A stretch of DNA of 64,000 bases. Source: Zunongwangia pacifica. GTDB taxonomy: Bacteria; Bacteroidota; Bacteroidia; Flavobacteriales; Flavobacteriaceae. Location: contig NZ_JAKHSK010000004.1 of NCBI RefSeq assembly GCF_023499215.1, positions 62,001-126,000 of the forward strand, given 5' to 3'. Under the pieces are notes generated by a model. That model was not told where the DNA came from, searched no databases, and saw only the letters and a program-made list of their open reading frames with translations. This document shows, one piece after another, positions 9,319-18,263 of the stretch. The position numbers and the translations under genes are program-made. The first letter of the stretch is position 1, and every line of letters starts with the position of its first letter.

Positions 9319-9773
9319 AGAAATTAGACTTTTATTTAGGCTGGATCATCGTTGTGTTATTAAGTGCAATGCTCATTACCGTGCTATGGGGAGTGGGTTC
9401 TCGTTATATTATGGATAGCCCAAGTTCCTGGACCGAGGAGCTTGCCCGTTTTCTTCTTATTTGGGTGAGTATGCTGGGAGCGGCTTATGTTTCTGGAAAA
9501 AGAGAACATATTACCATCGATTTATGGCCAGAGCGAATTATTAAGAAATATGGGAAGCTTATGGACATAATCGTTAGTGCAGTCATCGTGTTATTTGTAT
9601 TCGCAATTTTTATAGTGGGTGGGTTACGATATATCTATGTGTCTTTTAAACTTTGGCAAACATCAGCAGCTTTAGAGATTCCTATGGGGTATATCTATAT
9701 AATTCTACCAATAACAGGTTTTTGCGTGCTTTTTTACCGTGTCAATTTTCTAATTAAAGATTTAAAACAATAA
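9315..9773 (+). CDS. TRAP transporter small membrane subunit (DctQ family)
   Basis: This is a 152-residue integral membrane protein with four hydrophobic segments and the DctQ signature near SSWTEELARFLLIWVSMLGA, followed by REHITIDLW. DctQ is the small subunit that pairs with DctM to form the Na+-driven channel receiving substrate from the DctP protein. It overlaps the DctP stop by 4 bases and ends 2 bases before dctM, a tight coupled operon. Confidence 0.93.
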   Translation: MKKLDFYLGWIIVVLLSAMLITVLWGVGSRYIMDSPSSWTEELARFLLIWVSMLGAAYVSGKREHITIDLWPERIIKKYGKLMDIIVSAVIVLFVFAIFIVGGLRYIYVSFKLWQTSAALEIPMGYIYIILPITGFCVLFYRVNFLIKDLKQ

Positions 9774-9775
9774 GG

Positions 9776-11062
9776 ATGGAAATATTTATACTTGCTATTA
9801 GTTTTGTTATTTTGGTAGGGATCAGGGTTCCTGTAGCCTGGAGTATAGGGATTGCCTCTTTAATTACCCTGCTTTTTAATATCGATTCTTTGCCTGCGGT
9901 TGCTACCATAGCGCAGCGTATGGTAACCGGGCTGGATAGTTTTTCATTGCTAGCCATTCCCTTTTTTATTTTGGCCGGGCATTTAATGAACAGTGGTGGG
10001 ATTGCCAGGCGTCTTATTGCTTTTGCAAAGTCATTAGTAGGTAGTTTGCCCGGTGGCTTGGCGCATGTTAATATTGTGGCTGCTATGCTGTTTGGAGCTA
10101 TTGCAGGTTCGGCAGGAGCAGCGGCAGCGGCCATAGGTAGTTTTATGAGTTCGAAAATGGAAGAAGAAGGATACACCAAAGAATACGGTGTGGCCGTAAA
10201 TGTAACCTCGGCAACCACAGGATTATTAATTCCTCCCAGTAATATTTTTATTATTTATTCTTTAGCCAGTGGAGGAGTGAGCATTGGCGCGCTATTTTTA
10301 GCAGGTTATATCCCGGGGATATTAACGGGTTTAATTTTGATGATTATCGCTTTAATTTGGGCAAAACGAAAAGGTTTTCCTACGGCTAAACGTGCCTCGG
10401 TAAGTGAGGTGCTAAAAAGTTTTTTGGATGCCCTGCCAAGCTTAATGTTATTGCTAGTGATTATTGGCGGAATTGTAGGTGGTATTTTTACGGCAACTGA
10501 AGCCTCTTCAGTAGCCGTGGTGTATTGCTTAATTCTTGGATTGATTTATAAAGAACTAAGTTTGGATAAATTAAAAGGGATTTTGATAAAATCAGCCGAA
10601 ACCATTGCATTGGTCATGATTCTTATCGCTTTAAGTATCGCCATGTCCTGGGTGATGTCTTACGCGGATATTCCAGAGCAGGTAACTTCGGCATTATTGG
10701 GATATAGTGACAATCCCATCGTGGTAATGATCATGATTAATTTTATTTTACTGGTTATAGGGATTTTTATGGATATGACCCCAGCTGTACTAATTTTTAC
10801 CCCTATCTTTTTACCCGTAGTAACCGCTTTAGGTATAGATCCTGTTCATTTTGGGGTTATTATGGTATTAAATTTATGTATTGGTTTATGTACACCTCCT
10901 GTAGGATCGGTTTTATTTATAGGGGTAGGAGTGGCGAATACCAGTATTAAAAAAGTGATTAAGCCATTAATGCCCTTATTTGTAGGGATGTTAATTTCTT
11001 TAGCGCTGGTAATTTTATTTCCGAAGTTAAGCTTGTGGCTCCCTGAGTTATTCGGTCTTTAA
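9776..11062 (+). CDS. TRAP transporter large permease subunit (DctM family)
   Basis: This 428-residue, very hydrophobic protein is the DctM subunit. Signatures include IPFFILAGHLMNSGGIARRL, the Ala/Gly-rich GSAGAAAAAIGS, and LIPPSN in the first half, mirrored by GLCTPPVGSVLF in the second; the two halves are inverted repeats that form the two Na+-binding hairpins. Length and motifs are complete. It closes the GH3-uxaC-DctP-DctQ-DctM operon, which converges on the LacI gene with only about 35 bases between the stops. I see no strong terminator hairpin there. Confidence 0.95.
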   Translation: MEIFILAISFVILVGIRVPVAWSIGIASLITLLFNIDSLPAVATIAQRMVTGLDSFSLLAIPFFILAGHLMNSGGIARRLIAFAKSLVGSLPGGLAHVNIVAAMLFGAIAGSAGAAAAAIGSFMSSKMEEEGYTKEYGVAVNVTSATTGLLIPPSNIFIIYSLASGGVSIGALFLAGYIPGILTGLILMIIALIWAKRKGFPTAKRASVSEVLKSFLDALPSLMLLLVIIGGIVGGIFTATEASSVAVVYCLILGLIYKELSLDKLKGILIKSAETIALVMILIALSIAMSWVMSYADIPEQVTSALLGYSDNPIVVMIMINFILLVIGIFMDMTPAVLIFTPIFLPVVTALGIDPVHFGVIMVLNLCIGLCTPPVGSVLFIGVGVANTSIKKVIKPLMPLFVGMLISLALVILFPKLSLWLPELFGL

Positions 11063-11096
11063 GAATATTGACCATAAATATTTTGCAGTGACGCAG

Positions 11097-12134
11097 CTAT
11101 TTTAAACGCTTGCTGGAAGCCCTTACAATAACTTCGGTGTCAAGAATGGTAATTTCAGAAACACCTTTTTCCATTTTTTTATCGGCATGTTCTAAAATAC
11201 GCTTGGTAGACAATTCCCCCATTTTCATAGCCGGATGTGAAACGGTTGAAAGTGCAGGCTCTACAATAGAAGCCAAAGGATCATCATTAAATCCTATAAC
11301 GGCTAATTCTTCAGGGATTTTAACGCCTTTTTGTTTGGCTTCCATGATTGCGCTTACTGCTGCCGTGTCATTTGATGAAAAGATACCATCTGGTGGATTT
11401 TTCATATTTAGAAGTTTAGAAGTCGCTTCTTTTCCTTCTTCAAAACTCAGGGTACTCATACAAATAAGCAAGTCTTTATCTGGGGTGATGTCGTACGCCT
11501 TTAATGCATCTATATAGCCATTCTTGCGCAATTTATATACATTAAGATGTTGTGCTCCTGCAAAATGTGCAATTCTTTTACATCCTTGCTGAATTAAATG
11601 CTCGGTAGCTTTATAAGCAGCAGAATAATTATCGATAATTACCCGGTAACTATTCAAATCTGAAGGTACACGGTCTACAAAAACCACTGGAATATCCTGC
11701 TCTATAAATTGTTTAAAATGATCAACATTCTTAGTTTCCATACTAAGTGAAGCTACAATTCCGCATACGCGGCTATCGTAAAGCGCCTTGGCATTTGCTA
11801 CTTCATTTTTATAATTATCGTCAGACTGGCTAATAAGAACATTATATCCCGCAGCCCGGGCGGAATTTTCTACGCCACTGATTAATGAGGAAATAAAAGG
11901 TCGATTAATTCTCGCAATTAAAATTCCTATATTGTTACTTCTGTTATTTCTAAGGCTTGCCGCTAAAGAGTTAGGCCGGTAACCCAATTTTTTAGCAGTT
12001 TCCTGTATTTGTTTTGTGGTATCTTTCCCAATACTTTTGTGGTTTTTTAGTGCTCTGGAAATGGTGCTGGGAGAATAGTTTAACTCATTTGCAATGTCGT
12101 AAATGGTTACAACCTTATTTTTCTTTTTACTCAT
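11097..12134 (-). CDS. LacI family transcriptional regulator of the xylan/glucuronate locus
   Basis: The protein has an N-terminal LacI helix-turn-helix (VTIYDIANELNYSPSTISRA), a hinge region (GYRPNSLAASLR) and a periplasmic-binding-like effector domain (SNNIGILIARI onward). A longer frame starts at 12215, but its first 27 residues precede the family's usual start; ATG at 12134 (MSKKKNKVVTIYD) is preferred, giving 345 residues. Its own promoter appears to overlap the operator at 12273-12284, which suggests autoregulation. The same operator is found in front of the GH3 gene. The effector is probably a xylan- or glucuronate-derived sugar, as an inducer; this is inferred from context. Confidence 0.95.
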   Translation of the reverse strand: MSKKKNKVVTIYDIANELNYSPSTISRALKNHKSIGKDTTKQIQETAKKLGYRPNSLAASLRNNRSNNIGILIARINRPFISSLISGVENSARAAGYNVLISQSDDNYKNEVANAKALYDSRVCGIVASLSMETKNVDHFKQFIEQDIPVVFVDRVPSDLNSYRVIIDNYSAAYKATEHLIQQGCKRIAHFAGAQHLNVYKLRKNGYIDALKAYDITPDKDLLICMSTLSFEEGKEATSKLLNMKNPPDGIFSSNDTAAVSAIMEAKQKGVKIPEELAVIGFNDDPLASIVEPALSTVSHPAMKMGELSTKRILEHADKKMEKGVSEITILDTEVIVRASSKRLK

Positions 12135-12246
12135 TATTTTACTTCTTTCAACTTGTCCTTCAAAATGTTGCGTCCTACTAAATTTCAAGTCATTAAGGGC
12201 TAGAGCAAAATACAAATTTTACTCCATTTAGGCTTAATCGATTTAA

Positions 12247-12276
12247 CAAATTTAGGCTTTTATCTGTTTTACGCAA
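12247..12276 (-). promoter_or_regulatory. Predicted promoter of the LacI gene
   Basis: On the minus strand a TTG (12276-12274) stands 19 bases before TAAATTTG (12254-12247), an exact match to the Bacteroidota -7 consensus TAnnTTTG. The TTG is part of the operator GCAATCGGTTGC. Transcription would start near 12240, giving a leader of about 105 bases before the preferred ATG at 12134. Confidence 0.6.
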
Positions 12277-12284
12277 CCGATTGC
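12273..12284. promoter_or_regulatory. LacI-family operator between the LacI and GH43 genes
   Basis: GCAACCGATTGC is the exact reverse complement of the 4603-4614 site. Read toward the LacI gene, both sites have the same sequence and the same geometry relative to the downstream -7 box. Here it can control the regulator itself and the divergent GH43 operon. Confidence 0.7.
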
Positions 12285-12431
12285 CTTTTATTTGTATGGT
12301 AATTGTTATTTTATTCCTCATTTTAAGGTTTAATATTCTTTTAATCAGATGATTATGTTGTTTAAAAATAACGAATACGATTGAGTTAATTTTTATATAT
12401 TTATATTCATAATTTAAAAACTTAACTAAAG

Positions 12432-13547
12432 ATGAATAAGCTCTCTTTGTATTCTACAATTTTAGCCACTTTAATTTTAACATCCTGTAAAAATAACGCT
12501 GAAAACGAGAAAGTAGAAGAAAAGTCTGAAGTTCCCCAAACAGATCAAACCAACCAGGTTCGAAAAGTAGAAACCGAGCCACTTGTAACTAAAGATTTTA
12601 CCGCAGATCCTTCTGCTCATGTCTTTAATGATAAAATCTACATTTATCCCAGTCATGATTTTGATTCTGGAGTGCCTGAAGATGATTTAGGAAATCACTT
12701 TAACATGAAAGATTACCATGTCTATTCTATGGATAGTGCAGGCGGGGAAGTAACAGATCACGGAGTAGTTTTAGACGTAGACGAAGTGAAATGGGCAGCA
12801 CGCCAAATGTGGGCACCAGATGCAGCAGAAAAAGACGGTAAATATTATCTTTATTTTCCGGCAAAAGATAAAGACGACATTTTTAGAATAGGGGTGGCGG
12901 TAGCCGATAAGCCCGAAGGTCCTTTTAAACCAAGGCCCGATTATATTAAAGGTTCTTTTAGTATAGATCCTGCCGTTTTTGAAGATACTGATGGTGAATA
13001 TTACATGTATTTTGGCGGAATTTGGGGTGGCCAGTTGCAACGTTGGGAAACCGGCAGCTTTGTTGATAAAGATGAATATCCTGCGGATAGTGTTAAAGCT
13101 ATTGAACCAAGAATTGCCAAATTAGACAAAAATATGACCTCGTTTAGTGAGGAGCCAAAAAGAATACGAATTTTAGACGAAGAGGGTAATGATCTTCTTA
13201 CCGGGGATAACGATCGCAGATTTTTCGAGGCAGCCTGGGTACATAAGATGGACGGTACTTATTATTTGTCTTATTCTACCGGAGATACACATAAAATTGT
13301 TTATGCTACTTCAGATAATCCTTATGGGCCATTTACCTATCAAGGCGTGATCTTAGAGCCTGTTTTGGGGTGGACCAACCATCACTCTATCGTTAAGTTT
13401 AATGGAAAATGGTACTTATTTTTTCATGATAGCTCACTTTCAAAAGGAAAAACATATTTAAGAAGTATAAAAATGACCGAGCTTACCTTTAATGAAGACG
13501 GCTCCATCCAAACTATAAACGCCGCCGTTCAGGATTCAATCAACTAA
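12432..13547 (+). CDS. GH43 family beta-xylosidase/alpha-L-arabinofuranosidase, lipoprotein
   Basis: This 371-residue lipoprotein (LILTSC, Cys19) has a linker rich in Lys/Glu and a five-bladed propeller of the GH43 type. Visible motifs are FTADPSAHVFNDKIYIYPS with the catalytic base Asp, WAPDAAEKDGKYYLYFPA, SIDPAVFEDTDGEYYMYFGG with the central pKa-setting Asp, and FFEAAWVHKMDGTYYLSYS with the general acid Glu. Such enzymes in xylan loci remove arabinose from arabinoxylan or xylose from xylo-oligosaccharides; the exact specificity is not readable. It starts a plus-strand operon and the next gene begins 3 bases after its stop. The divergent LacI operator lies upstream. Confidence 0.93.
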   Translation: MNKLSLYSTILATLILTSCKNNAENEKVEEKSEVPQTDQTNQVRKVETEPLVTKDFTADPSAHVFNDKIYIYPSHDFDSGVPEDDLGNHFNMKDYHVYSMDSAGGEVTDHGVVLDVDEVKWAARQMWAPDAAEKDGKYYLYFPAKDKDDIFRIGVAVADKPEGPFKPRPDYIKGSFSIDPAVFEDTDGEYYMYFGGIWGGQLQRWETGSFVDKDEYPADSVKAIEPRIAKLDKNMTSFSEEPKRIRILDEEGNDLLTGDNDRRFFEAAWVHKMDGTYYLSYSTGDTHKIVYATSDNPYGPFTYQGVILEPVLGWTNHHSIVKFNGKWYLFFHDSSLSKGKTYLRSIKMTELTFNEDGSIQTINAAVQDSIN

Positions 13548-13550
13548 ACA

Positions 13551-15470
13551 ATGCGTTTTTTTTACATTTTCATCTTTTTATTTGCTAATACGCTGTTTGC
13601 CCAGGTACGCTTGCCTAAACTGGTAAGCGACGGGATGGTTTTACAGCGTAATAGCATAGTTCCCATTTGGGGCTGGGCTTCAGAAGGAGAAGCTATCGAG
13701 GTCCGTTTTCAGCAAAAAGATTATCAAACCAGTACCAAAAACGGAAAATGGAAGATTTTGCTAGAAAATCCAGAGATTGGGGGGCCTTATACCCTGCAAA
13801 TTTCTGGAAAGAATAGCATTCAGCTGGATTCGATTTACGTAGGTGATGTGTGGTTATGTTCTGGCCAGTCGAATATGGAATTACCAATGTCTCGCGTGGC
13901 GCCCAGATATCCTGAAGAAATAAAATCGGCCAATAATACTAAAATTCGATATTTTCAGGTGCCAAAAGAATATAATCTTACCAAGAAGTTAGACGATTTT
14001 TCTGGCGGAAACTGGATTTCGGTACACCAAAATACCATTAAAGGTTTTGCGGCCGTACCTTATTTTTTTGCTAAAAATCTTTATGAAGAATATCAAATTC
14101 CAATCGGTTTAATCGATGCCAGCCTTGGTGGTTCGCCGGTAGAGGCCTGGATGAGTGAAGAAGCACTTAAAAATTTCCCTGATGCCATTGCTGAAGTCGA
14201 AAAACTAAAACCTGAAGGGATTATTGATAGTTTGGAGCAGTTAGATCAAGATAGGATCCATAATTGGTATAGTACTGTTAATAACGAAGATGAGGGGTTA
14301 AAATCAGGTTGGAAAACGGCCAATTTTAATGATAGCGAATGGGAAGATTTTGAATTACCTGGTTTACTGAAAAAACCAATAAACGGAGTGATCTGGTTTC
14401 GTAAGAAATTTGATTTGAAAAGTGAATTTTCTGGAAAACCAGCCGGACTTTTAATGGGTAGGATCGTAGATGCCGATTCGGTTTTTGTGAACGGAATGTT
14501 TGTTGGGAACACCACCTATCAATATCCGCCAAGAAGGTATCAAATTCCTGCAAATGTGCTAAAAGAAGGCGAAAATACGATTGCTGTAAAGCTTATTAGT
14601 GAAAGGGGAATTGGCGGATTTGTAAAGGATAAACCTTATCAGATTAATTTTCCTGAAAAAAGCATTGATCTTACCGGAAGCTGGAAATATAAAGTAGGGA
14701 AAGCAGCAGGAATGTTGCAGCCGCAAACCTTTTACCGCTGGAAACCAACGGGTCTTTATAATGCGATGATCCATCCTTTGCTGGATTATCCAATTAAAGG
14801 GGCTATTTGGTATCAGGGAGAATCGAATACCGGTGATCCTGAAAAATACAGTGAATTATTTCCAACGATGATTAGAAGCTGGCGAGAGAACTGGCATCAG
14901 GAAACTTCAAATTTTCCATTTCTTTTTGTTCAGCTTGCTAATTTTATGGAAAGCAAAGAAAACCCAACAGATACCAATTGGGCGAGACTTAGGGAAGCGC
15001 AAAAAGAAGCCTTAAATTTACCGAAAACCGGCATGGCGGTAATTATTGATGTTGGAGAATGGAATGATATTCATCCTTTAAATAAAAAAACAGTGAGTGA
15101 TCGTCTGGCTGTTTCAGCAAAAAATGTGGCTTACGGGGAAACTTCAGTAGTCCCTTCCGGGCCAATTTATACTTCTTCAGAAATAAAAAACGATTCGATT
15201 ATTCTACATTTTGATGAGGTAGGTAGCGGATTAAAAACAAAAAATAATGAAGATTTAAAATGTTTTGCTATTGCCGGAAGCGATAAGCAATTTGTTTGGG
15301 CAAAAGCCAAAATCGAAGGGGATAAGGTGATTGTTTACAGTCCAGAGGTAAAGCATCCTGTTGCGGTAAGATATGCCTGGGCCGATAATCCTGATGAGGC
15401 GAATTTATATAATAAGGAAGACTTACCAGCTTCACCCTTTAGAACAGATCACTGGAAACAAGACCAATAA
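13551..15470 (+). CDS. Sialate O-acetylesterase-like carbohydrate esterase (CE20-type, probable acetylxylan esterase)
   Basis: This 639-residue protein has a signal peptide (FLFANTLFAQ) and an SGNH hydrolase domain. The nucleophile Ser is in LCSGQSNMELPMS, the WYQGESN block is in IWYQGESNTGDP, and the Asp/His pair lies in DVGEWNDIHPLNKK. A jelly-roll insert (about 240-370, SGWKTANFNDSEWEDF...) splits the domain, as known for the sialate O-acetylesterase/CE20 group. In xylan loci these proteins remove acetyl groups from xylose, and some also act on feruloyl esters. Sialic acid genes are absent, so the database name would mislead. It is coupled to the GH43 gene upstream. Confidence 0.88.
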   Translation: MRFFYIFIFLFANTLFAQVRLPKLVSDGMVLQRNSIVPIWGWASEGEAIEVRFQQKDYQTSTKNGKWKILLENPEIGGPYTLQISGKNSIQLDSIYVGDVWLCSGQSNMELPMSRVAPRYPEEIKSANNTKIRYFQVPKEYNLTKKLDDFSGGNWISVHQNTIKGFAAVPYFFAKNLYEEYQIPIGLIDASLGGSPVEAWMSEEALKNFPDAIAEVEKLKPEGIIDSLEQLDQDRIHNWYSTVNNEDEGLKSGWKTANFNDSEWEDFELPGLLKKPINGVIWFRKKFDLKSEFSGKPAGLLMGRIVDADSVFVNGMFVGNTTYQYPPRRYQIPANVLKEGENTIAVKLISERGIGGFVKDKPYQINFPEKSIDLTGSWKYKVGKAAGMLQPQTFYRWKPTGLYNAMIHPLLDYPIKGAIWYQGESNTGDPEKYSELFPTMIRSWRENWHQETSNFPFLFVQLANFMESKENPTDTNWARLREAQKEALNLPKTGMAVIIDVGEWNDIHPLNKKTVSDRLAVSAKNVAYGETSVVPSGPIYTSSEIKNDSIILHFDEVGSGLKTKNNEDLKCFAIAGSDKQFVWAKAKIEGDKVIVYSPEVKHPVAVRYAWADNPDEANLYNKEDLPASPFRTDHWKQDQ

Positions 15471-15490
15471 AAATTTTAGTAGTTGCTTCT

Positions 15491-15530
15491 ATAATCTCTA
15501 GCTTTGACTTTAAAAGAGGTCAGAGATTAT
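15491..15530 (+). terminator. Intergenic hairpin between the CE20-like and epimerase genes
   Basis: ATAATCTCT (15491-15499) pairs with AGAGATTAT (15522-15530) around a 22-base loop, followed by CAATAAAAAA. It could attenuate or end transcription. The large loop and weak T tract make the call uncertain. Confidence 0.35.
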
Positions 15531-15545
15531 CAATAAAAAAGAGTA

Positions 15546-16583
15546 ATGAGTATTAAAACTGAACAAAAAATAGAGACCTGTCTCCTTAAAAATGAAAACG
15601 GATTAAAGCTAAGTTTGATTAATTATGGGGGCAGAATTACCAATATTGAAGTGCCAGATCGAAACGGGAATTTTGGGAATGTTGTTTTAAATTTAGACGA
15701 GAAAGACTATTTACAACCCAATCCGTTTATCGGCGCTTTAATTGGGCGATATGCTAACCGAATTGCCAATGCCGGTTTTCATCTAAATGAAGAATTCTTT
15801 AAGGTCGATAATAATGAAGGAGAAAATTGCCTGCATGGTGGTATTGGAGGTTTTGATGCTGTTTTTTGGACCATAGAAAAGCTAAGTGATACTAAAGTAC
15901 TTTTAACCTATGACAGTCCACATCTGGAAATGGGATTCCCCGGCAATTTAAAAGTGAAAGTGAGTTACGAACTTACGAAGGCTAACGAACTAAAGATAGA
16001 TTATTATGCTATTTGTGATATGGAAACGGTTATAAACCTAACGCAACATTCGTATTTTAATTTAACAGCAAATTTTGGTAAGAAAATCATCGATCACGAA
16101 GTATTTATAAATGCCGATGCTTTTTTACCAATTTCAGCAACCATCCCAACGGGAGAACTAAGAGCGGTAAAAGGTGGAGCTTTTGATTTTAATACGCCAA
16201 AAAGAATATGTGCAGATATTAATGAAAATGACGAGCAGTTGAAAACCGCTGGTGGTTACGATCATTGTTTTATTCTGAATAATAATCCAGAAGATTTAAG
16301 CTTAGCGGCAACCGCTTATGATCCTGAAAGTGGTCGTTTTTTAGAGGTTTTTACAACTGAGCCCGGAATGCAGTTTTATACCGGTAACTCTTTAGATGGG
16401 AGCTTAAAAATCCCTAATCAGTCTGGGAAATATGAAAAACGTTCTGGTTTTTGCTTTGAAACGCAACATTTCCCCGATTCTCCTAACCAACCCGATTTCC
16501 CTTCAGTAATTTTACAGGCAGGAGAAGAGTTTTCTTCAACAACCGTGTATAAATTTTCGGTAAAAGCCAGGGAAGATCAATAG
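15546..16583 (+). CDS. galM: Aldose 1-epimerase (mutarotase)
   Basis: This 345-residue cytoplasmic protein matches GalM. Motifs are YGGRITNIEVPDRNG, IGRYANRIANAGF with the conserved Arg/Asn, LTQHSYFNL with the catalytic-acid His, GGYDHCF with the Asp/His substrate contacts, and the C-terminal FCFETQHFPDSPNQP with the catalytic-base Glu. It interconverts alpha and beta anomers of aldoses such as xylose or arabinose released by the upstream enzymes, feeding the isomerase and kinase. There is no signal peptide, which fits an intracellular role. Confidence 0.95.
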   Translation: MSIKTEQKIETCLLKNENGLKLSLINYGGRITNIEVPDRNGNFGNVVLNLDEKDYLQPNPFIGALIGRYANRIANAGFHLNEEFFKVDNNEGENCLHGGIGGFDAVFWTIEKLSDTKVLLTYDSPHLEMGFPGNLKVKVSYELTKANELKIDYYAICDMETVINLTQHSYFNLTANFGKKIIDHEVFINADAFLPISATIPTGELRAVKGGAFDFNTPKRICADINENDEQLKTAGGYDHCFILNNNPEDLSLAATAYDPESGRFLEVFTTEPGMQFYTGNSLDGSLKIPNQSGKYEKRSGFCFETQHFPDSPNQPDFPSVILQAGEEFSSTTVYKFSVKAREDQ

Positions 16584-16621
16584 GGATTAGCAGACTCAAC
16601 TTTAATAAATAAGATTTTAGA

Positions 16622-17893
16622 ATGTTAGAGCATTTAAAATACAAGTTCGTAAAAAGATTTATAGGAAAGCGTAATGTGATTTTTGCATTTTTTCTAATAG
16701 TCTTAGTGTCTTGTGGAACTACTTCTTCTATTTCAAAAAACGAATCTGAAAATCAACAAAAATGGGTGGGGAGCTGGAGTACGGCTCCGCAATTGGTCGA
16801 GCCAAGAAACGTTCCACCGGCACCGGGATTAACCGGTAACACTTTACGGCAAATTATTAGTCCGTCCCTGGGTGGGAAAACCATTCGGTTAAAATTTTCG
16901 AATGAGTTTAGTGATCGCCCGGTTGAAATGAGATCTGTTGAAATTGCCATAGCAAAATCGCAAGCTTCCATCGAAGATTCGACGGTAAAAACATTAACAT
17001 TTGATGGTCAGCCTGGAGTGATCATGCCGGCCGGAGCAGCGGTATTTTCTGATGCACTGGATTTTGAATTTGAGTCCAGAACCAGATTGGCAATTACGAT
17101 AAAATTTGGTGAAACCGTTGAAAATATTACCGGACATCCCGGCTCAAGAACAACTTCTTATCTGGTAGAAGGAAACCAGAATACTACTGAAAAAGATTTT
17201 GAGAATGCCATAAAAACAGATCATTGGTATGTGATTAATACGCTGGAAGTGATGGCTGGAAAAAATGCTTCGGCAATTGCTATTTTGGGTAATTCGATAA
17301 CCGATGGCCGTGGGTCGGGAACCAATAAACAGAATCGCTGGCCAGATATTTTGGCCGAAAGACTTATTCAGCATTCAGAAACAAAAAGTATAGGCGTGCT
17401 AAACATGGGTATTGGCGGAAATGCAGTGTTAAGAGGTGGTTTGGGACCTACAGGGTTAAACCGATTTGATCGCGATATTTTAAGCCAAAGTGCAGTGAAG
17501 TATTTGATCATTCTGGAAGGTGTAAATGATCTTGGTGCAACGCCAGATAGTACCGTGGCATTTAAAGTGGCGAATAATTTAATTGACGCCTACCAAACGA
17601 TGATCCACAAAGCACATGCTAAAAATATAAAGGTGTATGGAGGTACAATTACCCCCATTAAAAAATCTTTCTATTATAAAGACTTTAGGGAACAGGCGAG
17701 ACAAAAAGTGAATCACTGGATTAGAAATAGCGGAGCATTTGATGCGGTGATCGATTTTGCAGAAGTTTTGGAAAGCCCTGAGGAACCCAATGTGCTTGCA
17801 CCAAATTTACATTCTGGAGATTATCTGCATCCCAATGAAAAAGGCTATGAGGTTATGGGGGAGGCTATAGATTTGTCGTTGTTTAGAAAATAA
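16622..17893 (+). CDS. SGNH/GDSL family esterase, lipoprotein
   Basis: This 423-residue protein has an unusually long basic N-terminus before the lipobox (VLVSC, Cys31), then an N-terminal beta-sandwich region (about 50-210) with a long loop. A GDSL domain follows: block I is ILGNSITDG (nucleophile Ser), block II has NMGIGGNAV, block III is EGVNDLG, and the Asp/His pair sits in GDYLHPNEKGY. Relatives act on small plant-polymer esters. With a CE20-like enzyme two genes upstream, it is a second candidate deacetylase for acetylated xylan or xylo-oligosaccharides. Precise substrate unknown. Confidence 0.88.
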   Translation: MLEHLKYKFVKRFIGKRNVIFAFFLIVLVSCGTTSSISKNESENQQKWVGSWSTAPQLVEPRNVPPAPGLTGNTLRQIISPSLGGKTIRLKFSNEFSDRPVEMRSVEIAIAKSQASIEDSTVKTLTFDGQPGVIMPAGAAVFSDALDFEFESRTRLAITIKFGETVENITGHPGSRTTSYLVEGNQNTTEKDFENAIKTDHWYVINTLEVMAGKNASAIAILGNSITDGRGSGTNKQNRWPDILAERLIQHSETKSIGVLNMGIGGNAVLRGGLGPTGLNRFDRDILSQSAVKYLIILEGVNDLGATPDSTVAFKVANNLIDAYQTMIHKAHAKNIKVYGGTITPIKKSFYYKDFREQARQKVNHWIRNSGAFDAVIDFAEVLESPEEPNVLAPNLHSGDYLHPNEKGYEVMGEAIDLSLFRK

Positions 17894-18209
17894 AATCTGA
17901 AGACCGAATTGATGCGCTTAACAGTAAATATGTAATTCTTAGCAGTTACGAAATGTTTCAGTTTAGCGAATAGTAATAACCTGTGATCGATGTAGCAAAA
18001 TACGGGCGGCTGAGTGAAATTTTTCCGAAATATTTTATATCGAAGCTTCCATTTTGGTAGCATCTCGATCCCAATTTTCAATGAAAATTCACTTAATGGC
18101 ATAAAGTCCTGAAATAATTGAACTCAGTTTAGGAATTCAGCATTAATTTTGACGCTATAATTAAATTGAGGGTTTAAAATTATTAACTGATAAAAAACCG
18201 ATCTATTTA
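17894..18209. other. Gene-free spacer between the GDSL esterase and the porter
   Basis: About 315 bases with no supported gene, RNA or repeat. An 85-codon minus-strand frame overlapping it (17845-18102) has no recognisable features and overlaps the esterase end. The regulatory block for the porter begins at its right end. Confidence 0.6.
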
Positions 18210-18260
18210 TTGAAAAATATATAAATTTAGACTATACTTGTAGTCTTAATAACTATTAGT
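18210..18260 (+). promoter_or_regulatory. Promoter and candidate operator of the sugar porter gene
   Basis: TTG (18210-18212), 20 bases, then TATACTTG (18233-18240) forms a Bacteroidota promoter just before the ATG at 18264. The stretch from 18224 to 18260 is nearly repeated at 27630-27666 before xylB. Inverted repeat TAGT-N7-ACTA (18241-18255) is kept in both copies; the 18230-18245 palindrome GACTA-N6-TAGTC is complete only here. A shared xylose-responsive regulator is likely, but no gene for it is seen nearby. Confidence 0.65.
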
Positions 18261-18263
18261 GAG

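Noticed and set aside
9754-10218. 154-codon minus-strand frame rich in Ala/Pro across dctM
   Set aside because: Antisense shadow of the Ala/Gly-rich DctM helices.
11097-12215. Longer LacI reading from 12215
   Set aside because: The extra 27 residues precede the normal family start and would place much of the leader into the protein; ATG at 12134 fits the family.
12432-17893. A sialic acid utilisation role for the sialate O-acetylesterase-like gene
   Set aside because: No neuraminidase, sialic acid lyase or transporter is nearby; all neighbours fit xylan breakdown.
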